Positions 1-9,388 of a stretch of 64,000 bases of DNA are shown here, piece after piece. The stretch's first letter is position 1. The number at the start of each line of letters is the position of its first letter. The position numbers and the translations under genes were made by a program. Location: assembly GCF_013349955.1 (NCBI RefSeq), contig NZ_JABVXC010000013.1:1-64000 (forward strand), given 5' to 3'. The notes below the pieces were generated by a model, which was not told the origin of the DNA, made no database searches, and saw only the letters and a list, made by a program, of their open reading frames with translations. The stretch comes from Onishia taeanensis (GTDB lineage Bacteria; Pseudomonadota; Gammaproteobacteria; Pseudomonadales; Halomonadaceae).

Positions 1-179
1 TGGAAGACCCCGCCAACACCGGCCGCCTGTTGGCCACCGGCTATTCCTGCCGCAGCCAGGCCAAGCGACTCTCCGACACGTCATTGCCTCACCCCCTGCA
101 GGGGCTGCTGGAGACGCTGAAACAGGCCTCTGCCGTTAACTCAGCTTTCGATGCTCACCACATACCCATGGAGACATAA
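1..179 (+). CDS. C-terminal end of a probable D-2-hydroxyglutarate dehydrogenase (YdiJ-type FAD/Fe-S oxidoreductase), partial
   Basis: An open frame enters from the left edge (first whole codon at 3) and stops with TAA at 177-179, leaving about 58 residues. It contains ATGYSCRSQAKRL, which resembles the Cys-containing C-terminal segment of large FAD-binding plus Fe-S oxidoreductases of the YdiJ/D2HGDH class. Those enzymes oxidise D-2-hydroxyglutarate to 2-oxoglutarate. The next gene starts 2 nt later and encodes HglS, whose product is D-2-hydroxyglutarate, so the context supports the assignment. Only the tail is visible; the FAD and main Fe-S domains lie outside the window, so the exact family is inference. 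Confidence 0.65.
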   Translation, partial: EDPANTGRLLATGYSCRSQAKRLSDTSLPHPLQGLLETLKQASAVNSAFDAHHIPMET

Positions 180-181
180 AC

Positions 182-1555
182 ATGTCGAATACTTCTCTCG
201 TTGCTCCCGATGACATTCGCGACCGTTTTTCGAAGGCGATGTCGGCCATGTACCAGGCCGAGGTGCCCCAGTACGAAACGCTGCTCGAGCTGGTCGACGA
301 GGTGAATCGCGAGACCCTCGAGCGTGACACCGCACTCGCCGAGCGGCTTGCCGCCCATGACGAGCTGAATCGTCTCGGGGTCGAGCGCCACGGCGCCATT
401 CGCGTCGGCACTGCGGAAGAGCTTGCCATGCTGCGCCGGCTGTTCGCGGTGATGGGCATGCACCCGGTCGGTTACTACGACCTCTCCGAGGCCGGGGTGC
501 CGGTGCATTCCACCGCCTTCCGCCCTATCGACGATGCCGCCCTTTCTCGTAACCCCTTCCGGGTCTTCACCTCGCTGCTGCGCCTGGAGCTGATCGAGAG
601 CCCCGCACTTCGCGAGCAGGCCGCGTCGATCCTTGCCGAGCGCGATATCTTCACCGCTGGCGCCCGGGAGTTGATCGCGCTCAGCGAATCTCAGGGCGGG
701 CTCAGCGACGAACAGGCCGACCGCTTCGTGGCCGAGGCACTGGAGACCTTTCGCTGGCACCGCGATGCCACCGTGGATCTCGCCACCTATGAGGCGCTGC
801 ACGCCGAGCACCGGCTGATCGCCGATGTGGTCTGCTTCCGTGGCCCGCATATCAACCATTTGACGCCCCGCACCCTGGATATCGATGAAGTCCAGAAGCG
901 CATGCCGGCCGCCGGCATGAACGCCAAGGAAATCATCGAGGGGCCGCCCCGCCGTCACTGCCCGATCCTGCTGCGCCAGACCAGTTTCAAGGCCCTGGAG
1001 GAACCGACTCACTTCAAGGGCGAGCGTCAGGGGACCCACACCGCCCGCTTCGGCGAGATCGAACAGCGCGGCGTGGCGCTGACCGGCAAGGGTCGAGCGC
1101 TCTATGATCGCCTGCTCGCCGCCTCCCGGGACAAGACCCAAGGGCTCGCCAACGACGCCCACCAGCAGGCGCTGGCCGAGGTATTCGCCGAGTTCCCGGA
1201 TGATGAGGCTACCCTGCGCCGCGAGGAGCTGGCTTTCTTCGAGTACCGCCTCACCGATGCCGGGCACGCCGCCGATGCAGGCCATGAAACGGACCTTGAC
1301 GCGCTGATTGCGCAGGGTCTGGTCACGGCTCGGCCGATCACCTATGAGGACTTCCTGCCGGTCAGTGCGGCGGGCATCTTCCAGTCGAACCTCGGCGGCG
1401 CGCAGAACGATGCCTATACCGGGCACGCCAACCGCGAAGCCTTCGAGGCCGCCCTGGGCGCTACTGTCACCGATGAGCTCGCCCTCTACGCCGAGCGTGA
1501 GAGCATTTCCAAGGAAGGGGTGCTGAAGACCCTGGGGAGCGCCACGGCAGACTGA
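182..1555 (+). CDS. hglS: 2-oxoadipate dioxygenase/decarboxylase (HglS/YdcJ family)
   Basis: This 457-residue protein is close to the usual length for the YdcJ/HglS family, non-haem Fe(II) enzymes that convert 2-oxoadipate to D-2-hydroxyglutarate in lysine catabolism. The residues known for the Pseudomonas putida enzyme fall at the same numbers here: metal ligands H70 (in GVERHGAIR), H226 (in GPHINH) and E294 (in GEIEQRG), plus substrate-contacting R74. The gene lies 2 nt after the end of a probable D-2-hydroxyglutarate dehydrogenase, so the two likely form one transcript producing 2-oxoglutarate. A long opposite-strand frame over the same bases is a coding shadow. A strong hairpin follows at 1597-1630. 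Confidence 0.9.
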   Translation: MSNTSLVAPDDIRDRFSKAMSAMYQAEVPQYETLLELVDEVNRETLERDTALAERLAAHDELNRLGVERHGAIRVGTAEELAMLRRLFAVMGMHPVGYYDLSEAGVPVHSTAFRPIDDAALSRNPFRVFTSLLRLELIESPALREQAASILAERDIFTAGARELIALSESQGGLSDEQADRFVAEALETFRWHRDATVDLATYEALHAEHRLIADVVCFRGPHINHLTPRTLDIDEVQKRMPAAGMNAKEIIEGPPRRHCPILLRQTSFKALEEPTHFKGERQGTHTARFGEIEQRGVALTGKGRALYDRLLAASRDKTQGLANDAHQQALAEVFAEFPDDEATLRREELAFFEYRLTDAGHAADAGHETDLDALIAQGLVTARPITYEDFLPVSAAGIFQSNLGGAQNDAYTGHANREAFEAALGATVTDELALYAERESISKEGVLKTLGSATAD

Positions 1556-1596
1556 GAAAGGGCGCCTCAAGAAAGCGATAAAGGCGAGCGAAAAGC

Positions 1597-1630
1597 CCGG
1601 TGGGATGGCACAGCTGGTCCATCCCACCGG
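1597..1630. terminator. Bidirectional hairpin between hglS and the convergent DMT exporter gene
   Basis: A perfect 12-bp stem (CCGGTGGGATGG / CCATCCCACCGG) closes a 10-nt loop. Read on the minus strand it is followed by GGCTTTTC, giving a short U-tract for the exporter transcript. On the plus strand it can end hglS but lacks a clear U-tract. Confidence 0.65.
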
Positions 1631-1660
1631 TCATTGCGTCGTTTGTGCAGATTAACCGAG

Positions 1661-2572
1661 TCAGCGTCCTCGTCGCCGCATGACTAGCCCGCCTGCGATC
1701 AGGATCACCCCCATCCCCATCACGGAAAGCCGGTCAGGCACCTCATCGAACAACACCAGGCCCCAGACGGCTGCAAAGAGTAGATAGGCGTAATCGAAGG
1801 TCCCCACCAGGGAAGACGGCGCAATCTGATAGGCCCGCGCGACGCCCGTGTTGACGGTCACCATCAATAGCGCATAAAGCAGGATCAGCCCTATCTCGAT
1901 GGCCTCGAGTGGCTGCCACTCACGGTTCAAGAAGCCCTGCTGACTCGCTGCGTCATCGATCCCCCCCGTCAGGCCGCTGCCCACTATGCCAGCCAACGCA
2001 AAGGAGAGGTTCAGGCCCAGCGCCAATACCAGCGGGCGCTCGCCAGCGCAGTGACGACGCGTCAAGACCATGGCAACGGCATAACAACAGGCGGCCGCCA
2101 CCGGCAATATCGCGGCGAAAGAGACCAATCCCGTTCCTGGACGCAGCACCAACAGGACGCCTGCGAAACCGATACCGATCGCCGCCCAGCCATGGAGCGT
2201 CAGCCTTTCATCGCCCACCAGAGAGGCGATAATCGCAATGAACAGTGGCGTGGTATAGATGCCCACCGCGGCGGTGGCGAGCGGAATCAATGGCAGCGCG
2301 GCGTAGAACAACAACCACATCGCCAACAACAGTAAGCTTCGCAGTACCACCCACCCGATCCTCTCGGGCACAAGGGCGGCAAGCCCTCCGCGCAAGACCA
2401 AGCATCCCGCCAGCATGGGGAGTGACACCAATGATGCCGATGCGAGCAGTTGCCAAAGTGACAGAGCTGCGCTGAGATACTTAACCAGAGCATCGGATAA
2501 AGCGAGCAGACAGACCGAGCCGACGATCAACATCACCCCTTGGCGATGATTGTCATGGCGTGTGTCGTGCAT
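1661..2572 (-). CDS. EamA/DMT-family inner-membrane transporter
   Basis: The 303-residue protein is almost entirely hydrophobic, with about ten predicted membrane helices in two halves, as in EamA-type drug/metabolite transporters. It has a short Arg-rich C-terminal tail (MRRRGR). These carriers usually export amino acids or other small metabolites; the substrate cannot be read from sequence. It is divergent from a LysR regulator starting about 100 bp away, so that regulator probably controls it, a common pairing for metabolite exporters. It converges on hglS across a shared hairpin. Confidence 0.82.
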   Translation of the reverse strand: MHDTRHDNHRQGVMLIVGSVCLLALSDALVKYLSAALSLWQLLASASLVSLPMLAGCLVLRGGLAALVPERIGWVVLRSLLLLAMWLLFYAALPLIPLATAAVGIYTTPLFIAIIASLVGDERLTLHGWAAIGIGFAGVLLVLRPGTGLVSFAAILPVAAACCYAVAMVLTRRHCAGERPLVLALGLNLSFALAGIVGSGLTGGIDDAASQQGFLNREWQPLEAIEIGLILLYALLMVTVNTGVARAYQIAPSSLVGTFDYAYLLFAAVWGLVLFDEVPDRLSVMGMGVILIAGGLVMRRRGR

Positions 2573-2671
2573 GATGATCCCTGTGTTTTCTGGATTGAGA
2601 GGGAATCAGCATGCATGGGGCGCCTTTCACCTGACTAACGACTTCTGCGTCACCATCCATGAGCTCAGATT

Positions 2672-3586
2672 ATGAATTGGCTAGGCCGATCACTTCCGCC
2701 CTTGTCGACGTTGCTGCCCTTCGAGGCAGCCGCACGCCTCGAGAGTTTCTCCCGAGCGGCGGATGAACTGCATCTCACCCAGGCCGCGATCAGCCGCCAG
2801 GTCCGCGCACTGGAGGAAGACCTGGGCCAGGCGCTATTCGAGCGCCGAAATCGCGGCGTCTTTCTCACCCCAGAGGGTCGCGAGTTTGCCCATATCGTCT
2901 CTCGCTCGTTAGGCAACATGGCGGATCAGGCCAACGACTTGCGCGGCCCCAGCCACGGTGCTCAGGTGATTCTTTTCTGTCAGCTCTGTGAGGCGTTCTA
3001 TTGGTTGATGCCGCGCCTGGCGAGCTTCAACCGCCGCTACCCCGACATCGATCTAAAGCTGGCCACCTCGACACGCCCCTTGACCGAATATCCCGATCCG
3101 TTTGATATCGCACTGCAAACCAACGGCAGGCCCAGCGGCAACCATCACCTCGCTTTTACTGCCAGCGACGAGATTTATCCTATCTGCAGCCCAGACCATC
3201 CTGCGGCAGTAAAGGCACCCCTCTCGTTGGCGTCGCTCGCTGGAGCCGAGTTGCTTCATCATCGAGTGGAGCCACCGGACTGGATAGAGTGGGCCGACTG
3301 GTTCCGCGCCATGGAGCATCCGCTGACGGCCCCCCTGCCGGGAAAGACCTTCGACAGCTATCCGCTGATGCTTCAAGCAACGCTGGAAGGCCACGGCGTG
3401 GCACTGGGTTGGCGACGCACGGCCGAACGGCTGATCGCGTCGGATGAGCTGGTGCGTCCCGTGCGCGAAAGCCTGTATCAACCGGAGGCGATCGCCGTGT
3501 ACACACGCCACAGATCATCGGAACGCTACGCCACACGGGCATTGCTGGGCTGGCTGGAAGAGACGCTGAACGGCACGCCAACGTAG
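2672..3586 (+). CDS. LysR-family transcriptional regulator (GcvA-like)
   Basis: The 304-residue protein has the LysR architecture. The N-terminal winged helix-turn-helix spans about residues 10-70, with FEAAARLESFSRAADELHLT and QAAISRQVRALEEDLG. It is followed by a substrate-binding effector domain. The PPLSTLLPFEAAARL opening is typical of the GcvA subgroup. It is transcribed away from the DMT exporter across a roughly 100-bp spacer that should hold both promoters and its operator. The ligand is unknown. Confidence 0.85.
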   Translation: MNWLGRSLPPLSTLLPFEAAARLESFSRAADELHLTQAAISRQVRALEEDLGQALFERRNRGVFLTPEGREFAHIVSRSLGNMADQANDLRGPSHGAQVILFCQLCEAFYWLMPRLASFNRRYPDIDLKLATSTRPLTEYPDPFDIALQTNGRPSGNHHLAFTASDEIYPICSPDHPAAVKAPLSLASLAGAELLHHRVEPPDWIEWADWFRAMEHPLTAPLPGKTFDSYPLMLQATLEGHGVALGWRRTAERLIASDELVRPVRESLYQPEAIAVYTRHRSSERYATRALLGWLEETLNGTPT

Positions 3587-3712
3587 GACAACAGCAACGC
3601 TAAAGCCCCAGACTGATGGCGACAGAACCCAGAGAGTCAGCGCCGATACCGTCCTTGGTGGGGAAGGGTTAACGCCAGGAGCTAGCCTCGAAGGCGCTCA
3701 AACGCTGAGCCC

Positions 3713-4594
3713 TCAGGGAAAGTGTTCCACCAGGTAGTCGATCAGGGCGCGTACCCGCCGCGGCAGCAGGCTGGTCTCGGGGCGTAGAATCGAAATGGCG
3801 GTGCCGACCTGAGTGTCACGGTAAGCATCCAGCAGGGGGTGAAGCCGCTCGGCCGCAAGATCTTCTGCCACCATGTAGCGGGGCAAACAGGCGATCCCCC
3901 GTCCATGCAGGCAGGCGGCATGCAGGGTCTCCAGGGAATTGGACAGGAAGCCGGGCTGGCCGCGAGGGCTTTCCCGCAGCCCCCACATGGAGACGCCCCG
4001 CGACAGGTTCAGGAACAGGCAGGTATGCCGCGCCAGGTCGCCGGGGCTTGCCGGCCAGCCGTGTCGCGCCAGATAGCCGGGCGCGGCGCAGATCAGGCGA
4101 GGATGGGTGGTAAGCCGTCGGGCGATCAGCCCGGAATCGTCCAGAGAGGCGCTGCGGACCGCCAGGTCCATGCCCTCATGCACCAGGTCGACGATCGCAT
4201 CGGTCAGCGTCAGGTCGATCTCCACCGCCGGATAATCATCCATGAAGGCCAGCAACAGCGGCATCAGTTGCTGCTTGCCCAGCGCCGTCGGTGCGGTGAT
4301 CCGGATGCGGCCTCTGAGCGCCCCCGTGCCCTCGGTAATCTCCTGTTCCACCTGCCTGAGCCTGGCCAGCAGTTCCCGGGTTTCGCCGGCGTAGGCCTCG
4401 CCGGCCTCTGTCAGGCGCATATGTCGGGTGGAACGCACCAGCAAGGCTGTCCCCAGGCGCTGCTCCAGGCGGGCAATGCGCTTGCTGACCGCCGAGTGAG
4501 TGATACCCAGCTGGCGGGCGGCTCCCGAGAAGCTCCCTGCCTCGACGACCGCGTGGAAGATGGCGAGTTCGGTATCCGGTTTCATCTGTTCCAT
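3713..4594 (-). CDS. LysR-family transcriptional regulator (divergent from the OYE gene)
   Basis: The open frame extends upstream to 4831, but the LysR domain begins at MEQMKPDTELAIFHAVVEAG, so I place the start at 4594 (293 residues; an ATG at 4585 is the alternative). The helix-turn-helix includes GSFSGAARQLGITHSAVSKR. The extra upstream residues would overlap the divergent oxidoreductase gene and show no family similarity. The roughly 95-bp spacer to 4689 is the probable shared regulatory region, so the likely target is the neighbouring old-yellow-enzyme gene. Confidence 0.85.
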   Translation of the reverse strand: MEQMKPDTELAIFHAVVEAGSFSGAARQLGITHSAVSKRIARLEQRLGTALLVRSTRHMRLTEAGEAYAGETRELLARLRQVEQEITEGTGALRGRIRITAPTALGKQQLMPLLLAFMDDYPAVEIDLTLTDAIVDLVHEGMDLAVRSASLDDSGLIARRLTTHPRLICAAPGYLARHGWPASPGDLARHTCLFLNLSRGVSMWGLRESPRGQPGFLSNSLETLHAACLHGRGIACLPRYMVAEDLAAERLHPLLDAYRDTQVGTAISILRPETSLLPRRVRALIDYLVEHFP

Positions 4595-4688
4595 ATGCTC
4601 ACAGATCCTGTGCCTCGGCAACGGATTATCGGCCGCCGCGGCGACTGTCACGATGAGGACAGCATTTGAAATGTCCAAGGAGCGCAAC

Positions 4689-5921
4689 ATGACCGAGTCG
4701 AGCTTCAGCGCCGGGGCAGCGTTCATGAACGATGCCGACGTCCTCTTTATCCCCCTGACCCTACCCTGCGGCAGCGTATTGAAGAACCGCATCGCCAAGG
4801 CGGCAATGTCGGATTCCCTCGGCGACGGCACCGGCCACCCAACGACTACCCAATGCCGGCTCTACGAGCGCTGGGCCGAAGGCGGGGTTGCCCTTTCCTT
4901 GATTGGTGAGGTGCAAGGCAGGTCCGATGTCGCCGAGAAACCTGGCAACCTGGTCCTGAACGACCAGTCGGATATAGAACGCTTCCAGCGACTCGCGCGT
5001 TCTGGCGACCAGCACGGCAGCGGCCTGTGGCTTCAGTTGGGCCATGCGGGAGCGCTGGCCTATCCGCCGACCAGCATGCCCAGGGGCCCCAGTGCCCTGG
5101 ACCTGCCTGGGCTTAGCTGCGAGGCCCTGAGCCTTGCCGAGATTCACGCCCTGCCCGAGGAGTTCGCCCGCACGGCCCGTCTTGGCAAGGGCGCCGGCTT
5201 CGGCGGCGTGCAGATCCATGCGGCCCACGGCTTCCTGTTGAGCCAGTTCCTGTCTCCCCTGTTCAACCAGCGCGAAGACGCCTATGGCGGCTCCATCGAC
5301 AACCGCCAGCGCCTGCTGATCGAGGTAATCCAAGCAGTACGTGAAGCCGTAGGGCCGGCGTTTCCGATCGCGGTCAAGCTCAATGCCACCGACCAGTTGG
5401 AAGGCGGCTTGAGTCAGGTCGACGCCCTCGCGGTGGTCGAGGCACTGGACCGCGAGGCCATCGATCTGCTGGACATAAGTGGCGGCACCTACTTCCCCGG
5501 AGCGCGATCGGCCTCGGACGGCTCGGCGAGCGGCCCCTACTTTCTGGACTTCGCCCGACAGGCACGCCAGAAAACGACGCTGCCATTGATGCTGACCGGC
5601 GGCTTCAAGTCCCTGGCCCAGGCCCGCGATGTCGTCGCCGAAGGCGCCGCCGATATCATCGGCCTGGCCCGCGGCCTGGCGCTCGCGCCTGATCTGCCCC
5701 ACCAGTGGCGCCATGGACACTGCTCTGAGCTTGCCTTTCCGCGCTTCGACACGCCACCAGAGGGGGGCGTCACCGCCTGGTACACCATGCGACTCACCCG
5801 GCTCGGCGAGGATCGAGACACCGAATCGCCTGGCAGCCTCGAGGAGGCGCTAGCCGACTACGAGGCACGAGATCAGGCACGCACAGCGACCTGGCAGCGG
5901 CATTTCGGCTTTCTTTCTTGA
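4689..5921 (+). CDS. NADH:flavin oxidoreductase, old yellow enzyme family
   Basis: The start is the ATG at 4689, placed by AAGGAG at 4677-4682 with a 6-nt gap; the frame runs much further upstream but that part is not family-like. The 410-residue product is a single FMN TIM barrel. It shows the early NRIAKAAMSD segment, QIHAAHGFLLSQFLSP, the FNQREDAYGGS loop and a C-terminal phosphate-binding LTGGFKS...GLARGL. It lacks the C-terminal Fe-S/NAD module of long 2,4-dienoyl-CoA reductases. Such enzymes reduce activated C=C bonds; the true substrate is unknown. The divergent LysR gene is its likely regulator. Confidence 0.85.
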   Translation: MTESSFSAGAAFMNDADVLFIPLTLPCGSVLKNRIAKAAMSDSLGDGTGHPTTTQCRLYERWAEGGVALSLIGEVQGRSDVAEKPGNLVLNDQSDIERFQRLARSGDQHGSGLWLQLGHAGALAYPPTSMPRGPSALDLPGLSCEALSLAEIHALPEEFARTARLGKGAGFGGVQIHAAHGFLLSQFLSPLFNQREDAYGGSIDNRQRLLIEVIQAVREAVGPAFPIAVKLNATDQLEGGLSQVDALAVVEALDREAIDLLDISGGTYFPGARSASDGSASGPYFLDFARQARQKTTLPLMLTGGFKSLAQARDVVAEGAADIIGLARGLALAPDLPHQWRHGHCSELAFPRFDTPPEGGVTAWYTMRLTRLGEDRDTESPGSLEEALADYEARDQARTATWQRHFGFLS

Positions 5922-5943
5922 GTATTCCTTTGGCTGGCAATAA

Positions 5944-5990
5944 AACGCCGGCCTCCCTCGCCGAGCAGATCGGCATGGGAGGCCGGCGTT
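5944..5990. terminator. Hairpin between the OYE gene and convergent glmS
   Basis: A perfect 14-bp stem (AACGCCGGCCTCCC / GGGAGGCCGGCGTT) encloses a 19-nt loop. A-runs lie on the left and right sides, so it can terminate both converging transcripts. Confidence 0.75.
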
Positions 5991-6039
5991 AAAGGCCTTT
6001 ACTGGCCCACGCGCCCAAGAGACACACAGGCCGCTGGCG

Positions 6040-7875
6040 TTATTCCACGGTCACGGATTTCGCCAGGTTACGCGGCTGATCGACGTCGGTGCCCTTGAGC
6101 ACCGCGACATGGTAGGACAGTAGCTGCAACGGCAGGGTGTAGAGGATCGGCGCCAGGGCCTCGTCGATGTGCGGCAGACGCAGCACATGCAGGCCCTCGG
6201 CTTCCTCGAGACCCACGCTCTCGTCGGCGAACACGTAAAGCTCGCCGCCACGGGCACGCACTTCCTGCAGGTTCGACTTGAGCTTGTCGAGCAGGGCGTC
6301 GTTGGGGGCCACCGAAATCACCGGCATCTCGCTGTCGACTAGCGCCAGCGGGCCGTGTTTGAGCTCGCCGGCGGGATAGGCCTCGGCGTGGATATAGGAA
6401 ATTTCCTTGAGCTTGAGCGCACCTTCCAGGGCAATCGGGAAGTGGGCGCCACGGCCCAGGAAGAGCGCATGATTCTTCTCGGCGAAGGCCGTGGACAGTG
6501 CCTCGATCTCGCCGTCGAGTCCCAGCACGCGGCCCATCAAGGTGGGCAGGCCGCGCAGCGCCGTGACAATCTCGGCCTGGCGAGCCTCGTCCATGCCATT
6601 CACCTTGCCAAGGCCCAGCGTCAGCAGCATCAGGGCAGCAAGCTGTGTCGTAAAGGCCTTGGTCGAGGCTACGCCGATCTCGGGGCCTGCCTGGGTCATC
6701 AGCGTCAGGTCGGATTCCCGCACCAGGGAACTGCCGGGTACGTTGCAGATCGCCAGGCTTCCCAAGTAGCCGAGCTCTCGGGAGAAGCGCAGCGCAGCCA
6801 GGGTATCGGCGGTCTCCCCGGACTGTGACAGGGTCACGAACAGGGTGCCCTCGGGCACCACCACCCGGCGATAGCGGAACTCCGACGCCACCTCGACCTG
6901 AGTGGGAATGCCGGCGTACTGCTCGAGCCAGTAGCGCGCCACCAGACCCGCGTGATAGCTGGTGCCGCAGGCGACGATGTGCACCTGCTTGACCTGCGAC
7001 AGCAGCTCCTCGGCGCCATTGCCGAAGCTCTCGATCAGTGCGCTGCGCTCGCCAAGACGACCCTCGAGAGTTGCCGCAATCACCTGAGGCTGCTCGTAGA
7101 TTTCCTTGAGCATGAAGTGGCGATACTCGCCCTTGCTGGCGGCACCGTCGCCGTGCTCGAAGACCTGGATCGGCCGCTCGACGCCCTGCCCGGCGGCGTC
7201 GAAGATCTCGATGCTGCCGCCACGACGCAGGCGTACCACGTCGCCCTCCTGCAGATAGATGAAGCGATCGGTGACCTGCAGCAACGCCAGCGGGTCAGAG
7301 GCCAGGAAGGCCTCCTCGATGCCCACGCCGACCACCAGCGGGCTGCCCTTGCGGGCGCCGACCAGGGTATCGGGTTCGCCGCGGTGAACCACCCCCAGCG
7401 CATAAGCGCCGTCCAGGGTCGCCAGCACACGCTGCACCGATGCCAGCAGATCCTGACCGAGGGTGAACTCCCGGCCGACCAAGTGGGCAATGACCTCGGT
7501 ATCGGTCTGCGAGGTAAAGGCGTAGCCCTGCCCTTCCAGCTCGGTCTTGAGCACCTCGAAGTTCTCGATGATGCCGTTATGAACGACCGCCAGGCTGTCG
7601 CCGGACTGGTGCGGATGGGCATTGTGTTCGCTGGGCTTGCCGTGAGTCGCCCAGCGGGTATGGGCGATGCCCACGCTGCCGACCAGCGGTGAGGCATCGA
7701 GACAGGCTTCGAGTGCCGCCACCTTGCCGGCAGCGCGCTGGCGTTCGAGACGCCCCTCGGCCGTCAGTACGGCCATTCCGGCCGAGTCATAGCCCCGATA
7801 CTCGAGGCGCTTCAAGCCTTCGAGCAGGATGCCCTGGACGTTACGCTCGGCGACCGCTGCGACGATTCCACACAT
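6040..7875 (-). CDS. glmS: Glutamine--fructose-6-phosphate aminotransferase (isomerizing)
   Basis: This cytoplasmic enzyme makes glucosamine-6-phosphate from fructose-6-phosphate and glutamine, the first step to UDP-GlcNAc. The 611-residue protein starts MCGIVAAV, exposing the catalytic Cys2 of the class II glutaminase domain (about 1-220). Two SIS sugar-isomerase domains follow (about 285-430 and 460-600), ending with the canonical [19 protein letters not shown] precedes the ATG at good spacing. It lies downstream of glmU on the same strand with a 142-bp gap, so the two steps of amino-sugar nucleotide synthesis are probably co-expressed. No glmS ribozyme is visible, as expected in this class. 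Confidence 0.98.
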   Translation of the reverse strand: MCGIVAAVAERNVQGILLEGLKRLEYRGYDSAGMAVLTAEGRLERQRAAGKVAALEACLDASPLVGSVGIAHTRWATHGKPSEHNAHPHQSGDSLAVVHNGIIENFEVLKTELEGQGYAFTSQTDTEVIAHLVGREFTLGQDLLASVQRVLATLDGAYALGVVHRGEPDTLVGARKGSPLVVGVGIEEAFLASDPLALLQVTDRFIYLQEGDVVRLRRGGSIEIFDAAGQGVERPIQVFEHGDGAASKGEYRHFMLKEIYEQPQVIAATLEGRLGERSALIESFGNGAEELLSQVKQVHIVACGTSYHAGLVARYWLEQYAGIPTQVEVASEFRYRRVVVPEGTLFVTLSQSGETADTLAALRFSRELGYLGSLAICNVPGSSLVRESDLTLMTQAGPEIGVASTKAFTTQLAALMLLTLGLGKVNGMDEARQAEIVTALRGLPTLMGRVLGLDGEIEALSTAFAEKNHALFLGRGAHFPIALEGALKLKEISYIHAEAYPAGELKHGPLALVDSEMPVISVAPNDALLDKLKSNLQEVRARGGELYVFADESVGLEEAEGLHVLRLPHIDEALAPILYTLPLQLLSYHVAVLKGTDVDQPRNLAKSVTVE

Positions 7876-8017
7876 GCCGTTCTCCTCTCATGCTTGCCGA
7901 CGGCCGGACCTTCGTGTCGAGCCATCGAGTCGGCCCCCGGCGGGCACTGACTCAGCGCCTCGCACCCGGGGCCGGATAAATTCACTTTATGATGCGCCGT
8001 TAGTCCTTGACGCTATT

Positions 8018-9388
8018 TCAGTCCTTGGCGCTCTTGCTCGGCCGCGGCCAGTCGGCCTTGCTGATCTGACGCGCTCGAGACACCGCCAGGGCGTGGTCAG
8101 CGACGTCCTTGCTGATGGTCGAGCCGGCGCCAACGGTGGCTCCCTCACCAATACTGACCGGCGCGACCAGGGCGGTATTGGAGCCGATGAAGGCGCCGTC
8201 GCCGATCTCGGTACGGTGCTTGTTGACGCCATCGTAGTTGCAGGTGATGGTGCCGGCGCCAACGTTCACGCCCTCGCCAAGGCGCGCATCACCGACATAG
8301 CTCAGGTGATTGATCTTGCTGCCTTCGCCGACCCGAGCGTTCTTGGTCTCGACGAAGTTGCCGACCTTGGCCTTGATGGCAAGCTGAGTGCCGGGGCGCA
8401 GCCGAGCGAAAGGGCCGATCTGGTTGTGGCCGGCGGCCACCGCCTGATCGATCATGCTGTGGGCTTCGACCACCGTCTCTGCGCCCAAGTGACTGTCACG
8501 GATCACGCAGTAGGGGCCGATGCGCACGCCTTCGCCGAGTTCCACGTCGCCTTCGAAGACGCAGCCGACGTCGATCTCGACGTCACGGCCGCAGGTCAGG
8601 GTCCCTCGCACGTCGATCCGCGACGGGTCGGCCAGGGCGACGCCCTCGGTCATCAGCCGTTCGGCGACGCTGTGCTGGTAAGCCCGCTCCAGGCGCGCCA
8701 GCTGCAGGCGGTTGTTGACGCCTTCGACCTCGATCGGCGTGGCCGGCTGGGCGGTGACGACCCCTACCCCTTCGGCGGCGGCCATGGCGATCACGTCGGT
8801 CAGATAATACTCACCCTGCTGGTTGTCGGCGGATAGCTGCGGTAGCCAGCGTTTCAGCTGGGCCGCCGTCATGGCCATGATGCCGGTATTGCATTCCTTG
8901 ACCGCGCGCTCCGCCTCGCTGGCGTCCTTGTGCTCGACGATGGCGACCACCTGGCCGTCTGCGTCGCGCAGAATACGGCCATAGCCCTTGGGCTCATCGA
9001 GGGTCACGCTGAGCAGCCCCATATGATCCTCGTCGACCCGAGCCAGCAGCTCTCTGAGGGTTTCACGGCGAATCAACGGCACATCGCCGTAGAGCACCAG
9101 GACCTTGTCATGGCCGAGCTGATCGAGGGTCTGGGCGACGGCATGGCCAGTGCCGAGCTGTTGCTCCTGCACGGCGAAATGCACGCCGGCGTCACCCAGC
9201 GACTGACGCATGTCATCGCCGCCGTGGCCGATCACCACATGCAGCTTGTCGGCGCCGAGGCCAGCCGCCGTATCGATCACATGACGCACCATCGGCTTAC
9301 CCGCCAGCGTGTGCAGGACCTTGGGCTTGCGAGAACGCATGCGCGTTCCCTGGCCAGCGGCGAGAATCACCACGTCGAGTGTCATCAT
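8018..9388 (-). CDS. glmU: Bifunctional UDP-N-acetylglucosamine pyrophosphorylase / glucosamine-1-phosphate N-acetyltransferase
   Basis: The 456-residue protein has the N-terminal nucleotidyltransferase signature LAAGQGTRMRSRKPK (about residues 10-24). Its C-terminal left-handed beta-helix acetyltransferase domain begins near residue 250, with hexapeptide repeats such as GVNVGAGTITCNYDG. It acetylates glucosamine-1-phosphate and uridylylates it to UDP-GlcNAc for peptidoglycan and LPS. GAGGAGAC lies just before two adjacent ATGs (9388 and 9385). The start overlaps the apbE stop by 4 nt (ATGA-type coupling), so the two genes are translationally linked. Confidence 0.97.
   Translation of the reverse strand: MMTLDVVILAAGQGTRMRSRKPKVLHTLAGKPMVRHVIDTAAGLGADKLHVVIGHGGDDMRQSLGDAGVHFAVQEQQLGTGHAVAQTLDQLGHDKVLVLYGDVPLIRRETLRELLARVDEDHMGLLSVTLDEPKGYGRILRDADGQVVAIVEHKDASEAERAVKECNTGIMAMTAAQLKRWLPQLSADNQQGEYYLTDVIAMAAAEGVGVVTAQPATPIEVEGVNNRLQLARLERAYQHSVAERLMTEGVALADPSRIDVRGTLTCGRDVEIDVGCVFEGDVELGEGVRIGPYCVIRDSHLGAETVVEAHSMIDQAVAAGHNQIGPFARLRPGTQLAIKAKVGNFVETKNARVGEGSKINHLSYVGDARLGEGVNVGAGTITCNYDGVNKHRTEIGDGAFIGSNTALVAPVSIGEGATVGAGSTISKDVADHALAVSRARQISKADWPRPSKSAKD

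Noticed and set aside
155..1627. 490-codon minus-strand frame across hglS
   Set aside because: Opposite-strand shadow of a GC-rich gene whose catalytic residues match HglS; no recognisable domain.
4595..4831. N-terminal extension of the second LysR gene
   Set aside because: Precedes the LysR helix-turn-helix without similarity and would overlap the divergent OYE start.
7876..8017. glmS ribozyme in the glmU-glmS spacer
   Set aside because: Too short and no ribozyme core visible; such ribozymes are typical of Firmicutes.
7829..8836. 335-codon plus-strand frame across glmU
   Set aside because: Shadow of the glmU acetyltransferase domain.
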